This document shows positions 59,606-64,000 of a stretch of DNA of 64,000 nucleotides, piece by piece. The notes beneath the pieces are model-generated. The model saw only the letters and a program-made list of their open reading frames with translations. It searched no databases and was not told where the DNA came from. The stretch lies in NCBI RefSeq assembly GCF_000661915.1, contig NZ_CP007509.1, forward strand, positions 1,240,001-1,304,000. The letters are read 5' to 3'. Both the position numbers and the translations under genes were made by a program. The stretch's first letter is position 1. Each line of letters opens with the position of its first letter. Source of the stretch: Stutzerimonas decontaminans. Its GTDB lineage: Bacteria > Pseudomonadota > Gammaproteobacteria > Pseudomonadales > Pseudomonadaceae.

Positions 59606-60007
59606 TTACTCCTGCTCGGGCCAAAGACGTAGCGGGGTGCCTTCGGCGGGCCATAGCCGCAGCTGGTCGATGTTGGAAACGTCCCAGCGCTCGACTCGGC
59701 TGAGCAGGTCAAGGAAGTGATGTTCCTGCTCCATGATTTCTTCCGGGCAGAGTTTCCGCGTGCTACCCAGGTTGCCGAAGCGAATCTGCTGGCCGCTCTG
59801 TTCGTAGCTGCCGAACCAGTGATTGCAGCCGGCATTCCCATACGCACGCCCTTCGCTGAGCGTGAGAGATACTGCGGTGCGGCCAATCACGGGCTCGTCG
59901 CCAATCCACTCGGCGATATAGGTAACGTCGCGCTGCAGCTCAAGAGGCTCTGTCGCACAACCCGCCAGGCCAAGCGCCGTGACCAAAGGCAACATACGCA
60001 AAGTCAT
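59606..60007 (-). CDS. META/HslJ-like lipoprotein
   Basis: A 133-residue predicted lipoprotein (lipobox LGLAGC, Cys about 17) with a META-type domain: the fold's segment GRAYGNAGCNHWFGSYEQSGQQIRFGNLGSTRKLCPEEIMEQE contains the conserved NxGCNxxxG..Y and the TRxxC motifs. META proteins include E. coli HslJ, involved in novobiocin resistance. It overlaps the upstream gene by 4 nt and is cotranscribed. Confidence 0.88.
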   Translation of the reverse strand: MTLRMLPLVTALGLAGCATEPLELQRDVTYIAEWIGDEPVIGRTAVSLTLSEGRAYGNAGCNHWFGSYEQSGQQIRFGNLGSTRKLCPEEIMEQEHHFLDLLSRVERWDVSNIDQLRLWPAEGTPLRLWPEQE

Positions 60008-60444
60008 GCCTGTTTCTCCTTCTGACAGTCAGGGCAGAGGTGTTGGCCATTTACGTCTGACCAGCCCTGCTCGGCGACACGGATCTGCGCGGCAGGTTTG
60101 CGAGCGGCTTCGCCGAGCTTGGCGTCGACGGCGAACTCGAAGTCCAGCTGCTTGCCGCAGCTATCGCAAGCGACCTGCCAGTTGAGGATTTCCAGTTCGC
60201 GGAACACCGGCCCGCTAGCCACCGCCATCCATTGCCCAGGCGGGTTGATCAGGTGACGCACTTTCTCCACCGTCAGGCGCTGGGACAGGTCGCGGCTGCC
60301 CTTGAGGGTGACGATCAGTACATCGCCGCTGCGAATCGAGCCGCCATTTCCGGTGACCTGGTAGCGGCCCGGCGCCAAGGCGCGGCATTCGGTGAGGGTG
60401 TGCGCGGGGTTGAGCAGGGTGTAGCGGAAATCGTGTTCGGCCAT
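60004..60444 (-). CDS. Conserved hypothetical protein with C-terminal zinc-ribbon cysteines
   Basis: A 146-residue protein. The N-terminal half reads DFRYTLLNPAHTLTECRALAPGRYQV with an acidic/hydrophobic beta region, and the C-terminal part has CDSCGKQL and CPDCQKEK, a likely zinc ribbon. ATG 60444 (MAEHDFRYTLL) is used; the upstream frame is spurious. It precedes the META lipoprotein gene. Function unknown. Confidence 0.72.
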   Translation of the reverse strand: MAEHDFRYTLLNPAHTLTECRALAPGRYQVTGNGGSIRSGDVLIVTLKGSRDLSQRLTVEKVRHLINPPGQWMAVASGPVFRELEILNWQVACDSCGKQLDFEFAVDAKLGEAARKPAAQIRVAEQGWSDVNGQHLCPDCQKEKQA

Positions 60445-60540
60445 GACTCGTGTTCGACGGTGAGTTGTGCGTGCAATGCTAGCACGCGCCCCGGCGGCAG
60501 GCGTGCCGCCGGGACGAATCACTTCCGAGAGGAGCGGTCG

Positions 60541-61347
60541 TCACTGCGCCTGGGCGGCTGCCGGTGAGCCGAACGTCTCTTCGAAGAAGCGCTGCATATC
60601 GCGCCAGGAGCGTTCGTCCGCGGCTTTCTGATAGGCCACATCGAGGCCATGCGCTTGGTGGGCGTCGGCGCCTGGATTGGTAAAGCCATGTTTGGCACCT
60701 GGCAGGCTGACGAATTGGTAGTCGGCGCCGGCCTTGACCATCTCGACGTTCAGTGCGGCGATGTCGTCGGTGCTGATCATGCTGTCTTCGCTGCCATGTT
60801 CGACCAGCACGCGCGCCTTGACGCTGCCCGGAGCGGCGCGTGTCTCGGTGGCCAGTGCGCCATGAAAGCTGACCACACCATCCAGCGGAACACCCTGGCG
60901 GGCCATATCCAGCACGACCTTGCCGCCGAAGCAGTAGCCGACCGCGCCGAGTTTGGCGGTATCGGTCTGCGCCTGTTCCTTGAGCAGGTCGAGGCCGGCA
61001 TTGAAGCGCGCTTTGGCCGCATCGGCGTCCTTCAGCGCCGCCTGCATGAAGCCCATGGCGTCTTTCGGGTGGTCGGTATTCTTGCCTTCACCGTACATGT
61101 CGATGGCCAGGGCGCTGTAGCCCAGCTCGGCGAGGTCCCGGGCGCGCTGCTTGGCATAGTCGTTCAGCCCCCACCATTCGTGGACCACGACGATGCCGGG
61201 GCGCTTGCCCTCGATGGCGTCGTCGTAGGCGTAGTAGCCGATCATCTCGGTGCCGTCGGCAGCGGTGTAGGGGATTTCCTGCGTCTGAATCGCGGCATTC
61301 GCAGTGACGCTGGCAGCCATGAGCAGGCCGAACAGGCAGTGGCGCAT
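60541..61347 (-). CDS. Dienelactone hydrolase family protein (secreted)
   Basis: An alpha/beta hydrolase of 268 residues with a signal peptide (about 1-19, VTANAAIQ). The catalytic Cys is in GAVGYCFGGKV, Asp in LVEHGSEDSMI and His in LPGAKHGFTNPGA. The family opens lactone rings such as dienelactone in aromatic degradation, but many members have unknown substrates. AGGAGACC precedes the ATG. No aromatic-degradation genes are nearby. Confidence 0.9.
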   Translation of the reverse strand: MRHCLFGLLMAASVTANAAIQTQEIPYTAADGTEMIGYYAYDDAIEGKRPGIVVVHEWWGLNDYAKQRARDLAELGYSALAIDMYGEGKNTDHPKDAMGFMQAALKDADAAKARFNAGLDLLKEQAQTDTAKLGAVGYCFGGKVVLDMARQGVPLDGVVSFHGALATETRAAPGSVKARVLVEHGSEDSMISTDDIAALNVEMVKAGADYQFVSLPGAKHGFTNPGADAHQAHGLDVAYQKAADERSWRDMQRFFEETFGSPAAAQAQ

Positions 61348-61470
61348 CGTGAGGTCTCCTTGATGATCGGTATCTTGGCGAAGGGGGTTAGACGAAGAAT
61401 AGCGGTTCTTCGAGTGCGTGCGCAGCAGCTGGAATTGCCGGGCTGGCGGGACGCGTATGTGCCGCGAATA

Positions 61471-61500
61471 AAAAAGCCCCGCCGAGCGGCGGGGCTTTTC
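61471..61500 (-). terminator. Terminator after the liv operon
   Basis: GCCCCGCC-GAGC-GGCGGGGC is followed on the minus strand by TTTTTTATT and on the plus strand by TTTTC, so it ends the livMGF transcript just past the livF stop. Confidence 0.9.
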
Positions 61501-61520
61501 TTCCACGGGAATGGCTGGCG

Positions 61521-62222
61521 TCAACCTCCCAGGTAGGCGTCACGTACCTTCGGATCGGTCAGCAGGTCCTCGCCGCTGCCCTGCATGACGATGTGCCCGT
61601 TCTCCAGCACGTAACCGCGGTCGGCCAGTTTGAGTGCCTGGTTGGCGTTCTGCTCGACCAGGAACACTGTTACACCGTCCTCGCGCAGCTGTTCGATGAT
61701 CTCGAAGATCTGCTGGATGATGATCGGTGCCAGACCGAGTGACGGCTCGTCGAGCAACAGCAGCTTGGGCTTGCTCATCAGTGCGCGGGCGATGGCGAGC
61801 ATCTGCTGCTCGCCACCGGACATGGTGCCGCCCCGCTGCTGATAGCGTTCCTTGAGCCGCGGGAACAGGCCGAGCACCTTGTCCAGCTGCTCCTGGAAGT
61901 CCGTCTTGCCAGTAAAGAAACCGCCCATGGACAGGTTCTCTTCAACCGTCAGACGGGCGAAGATCCGCCGCCCTTCGGGTACCACGGCGATCGCCTTGCG
62001 CATGATGTCGCAGGTCTGCCGGCCAACCAGCTCCTCGCCCTGGAAGCGAATGCTGCCGCTGGCCGCCTGCGGCGAGCCGCATAGGGTCATCAGCAGGGTC
62101 GACTTGCCGGCACCGTTGGCGCCGATCAGGGTGACGATTTCGCCTTGCTCCACTTGCACATTGATGTCGTGTAGCGCCTGGATCTTGCCGTAAAAGGTCG
62201 AGACGTTTTCGAAAGTCAGCAT
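61521..62222 (-). CDS. livF: Branched-chain amino acid ABC transporter ATPase LivF
   Basis: One of two ATPases of the LIV (Bra) importer for Leu, Ile and Val. 233 residues with Walker A GANGAGKST, signature MSGGEQQMLAIARAL, Walker B LLLLDEPSLGLAP and LVEQN. It starts 2 nt from the livG stop. ATG 62222 is the family start. Last gene of the operon before the terminator. Confidence 0.94.
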   Translation of the reverse strand: MLTFENVSTFYGKIQALHDINVQVEQGEIVTLIGANGAGKSTLLMTLCGSPQAASGSIRFQGEELVGRQTCDIMRKAIAVVPEGRRIFARLTVEENLSMGGFFTGKTDFQEQLDKVLGLFPRLKERYQQRGGTMSGGEQQMLAIARALMSKPKLLLLDEPSLGLAPIIIQQIFEIIEQLREDGVTVFLVEQNANQALKLADRGYVLENGHIVMQGSGEDLLTDPKVRDAYLGG

Positions 62223-62224
62223 GC

Positions 62225-62988
62225 TTACGCCTCCCCCAGATAGGCTTTGATCACGTCCGGATTGTTGCGCACCTGTTCGGGCGAACCATCGGCCAGCGGC
62301 GTTCCCTGATTGATCACATAGATGTGGTCGGAGATGCTCATGACCAGCTTCATGTCGTGTTCGATCAGCAGCACCGTGACGCCATGCTCGTCGCGCAGCA
62401 TGGCGATCAGCGCCTTGAGGTCTTCGGTTTCCTTCGGATTGAGGCCGGCCGCCGGCTCGTCGAGCATGAGGATGCGCGGGCGCGTCATCATGCAACGGGC
62501 GATTTCCAGGCGGCGCTGCTGGCCATAGGCGAGGGTGCCAGCCGGACGGTTGGCGACGTCGGTCAGATTCACCTGCTCCAGCCAATGCGCGGCGAAATCC
62601 ATCGCCGTGCGCTCGCTCTTGCGAAACCCCGGAGTCTTCAGTAGGCCGGCGAGGAAGTTGGTGTTCAGATGGCGATGCTGTGCCACCAGCAGGTTTTCCA
62701 CCGCCGTCATGTCCTTGAACAGGCGGACATTCTGGAAGGTGCGTACCACGCCCTGACGAGCGATCTTGTGGCCGGGTAGACCGTGAATCGGCGTACCGTC
62801 GAGCAGGATTTCCCCGGCAGTCGGCTGGTAGAAGCCGGTCAGGCAGTTGAATACGGTGGTCTTGCCGGCGCCGTTGGGGCCGATCATCGAGACCACTTGC
62901 TTGTCATGTACCGTCAGCCCCACCTCGTTGACGGCTAGCAGGCCGCCAAAACGCATCATCAGGCCGCGTACTTCTAGAATCGGGCGGC

Positions 62989-62992
<4 letters not shown>
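62225..62992 (-). CDS. livG: Branched-chain amino acid ABC transporter ATPase LivG
   Basis: 255 residues. The N-terminus [19 protein letters not shown] is typical of LivG, with Walker [10 protein letters not shown], the LivG-specific [35 protein letters not shown], and [12 protein letters not shown]. It overlaps livM by 4 nt and adjoins livF, so the three are translated together. Confidence 0.94.

Positions 62993-64000
<1,008 letters not shown>

Overview
The window is an ordinary stretch of chromosome from a high-GC gammaproteobacterium of the Pseudomonas group, most likely the Stutzerimonas (Pseudomonas) stutzeri lineage. Evidence is the Pseudomonas gene order queA-tgt-yajC-secDF, suhB-trmJ-cysE-iscRSUA-hscBA-fdx-iscX-ndk-rlmN-pilF-rodZ-ispG-hisS-yfgM-bamB-der, guaB-guaA-multicopper oxidase-tadA, and tyrB/uvrB with gltX-tRNA-Ala/Glu, plus a NosA/OprC-type copper receptor. 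No organism name can be read directly from the sequence.

Layout. 1-1000: a truncated RDD membrane protein gene, a cold-shock protein gene and tRNA-Leu(CAA), all on the minus strand. 1.1-7.1 kb: queuosine genes queA-tgt, then yajC-secD-secF of the Sec machinery and a glycine-zipper protein. 7.2-15.3 kb: suhB, trmJ, cysE and the complete Isc iron-sulfur operon behind an IscR-type operator. 15.4-24.7 kb: ndk, rlmN, pilF, rodZ, ispG, hisS, yfgM, bamB and der, a run of translation, cell-envelope and Fe-S client genes. 24.7-34.2 kb: a more variable region with a second serine acetyltransferase, a transaminase/omega-amidase pair, small membrane proteins, endonuclease I, a DMT exporter, a zinc alcohol dehydrogenase and leuA. 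34.5-41.7 kb: a DUF2946 protein, the copper receptor, an MscS-like channel, an isochorismatase-fold hydrolase, an M23 peptidase and xseA. 41.8-50.9 kb: a zinc-ribbon protein, guaB, guaA, a Tat-exported multicopper oxidase, tadA, argF with an ABC ATPase, grxD and a VanZ-like protein. 50.9-57.3 kb: a 150-bp tandem duplication abutting tRNA-Asn, tyrB, uvrB, gltX and a tRNA Ala-Glu-Ala-Glu cluster. 57.4-64 kb: a thioesterase, dinB, two small lipoprotein/zinc-ribbon genes, a dienelactone hydrolase and the 3' part of a branched-chain amino acid ABC operon (livMGF) that runs off the right edge.

How genes work together. CysE makes O-acetylserine for cysteine, IscS takes sulfur from cysteine, and IscU/HscBA/Fdx/IscA build clusters used by nearby RlmN, IspG and IscR itself. 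QueA and Tgt act in tRNA queuosine synthesis, and YajC-SecDF assist protein export. BamB, PilF and RodZ act in the envelope. GltX charges the tRNA-Glu encoded just downstream.

I found no prophage, transposase, CRISPR array, toxin-antitoxin pair or defence island, and no convincing undescribed multi-gene system. The less ordinary signals are mostly non-coding: the tandem duplication at tRNA-Asn, a hairpin-bearing repeat motif shared with the guaB-guaA gap, a 115-bp palindromic element at 37.2 kb, an inverted repeat around the ndk -10 box, and a nested palindrome beside a degenerate ORF at 59.4 kb. Start codons were chosen from ribosome-binding sites and family N-termini. Family assignments come from recognition of the translated sequences, not from database searches.
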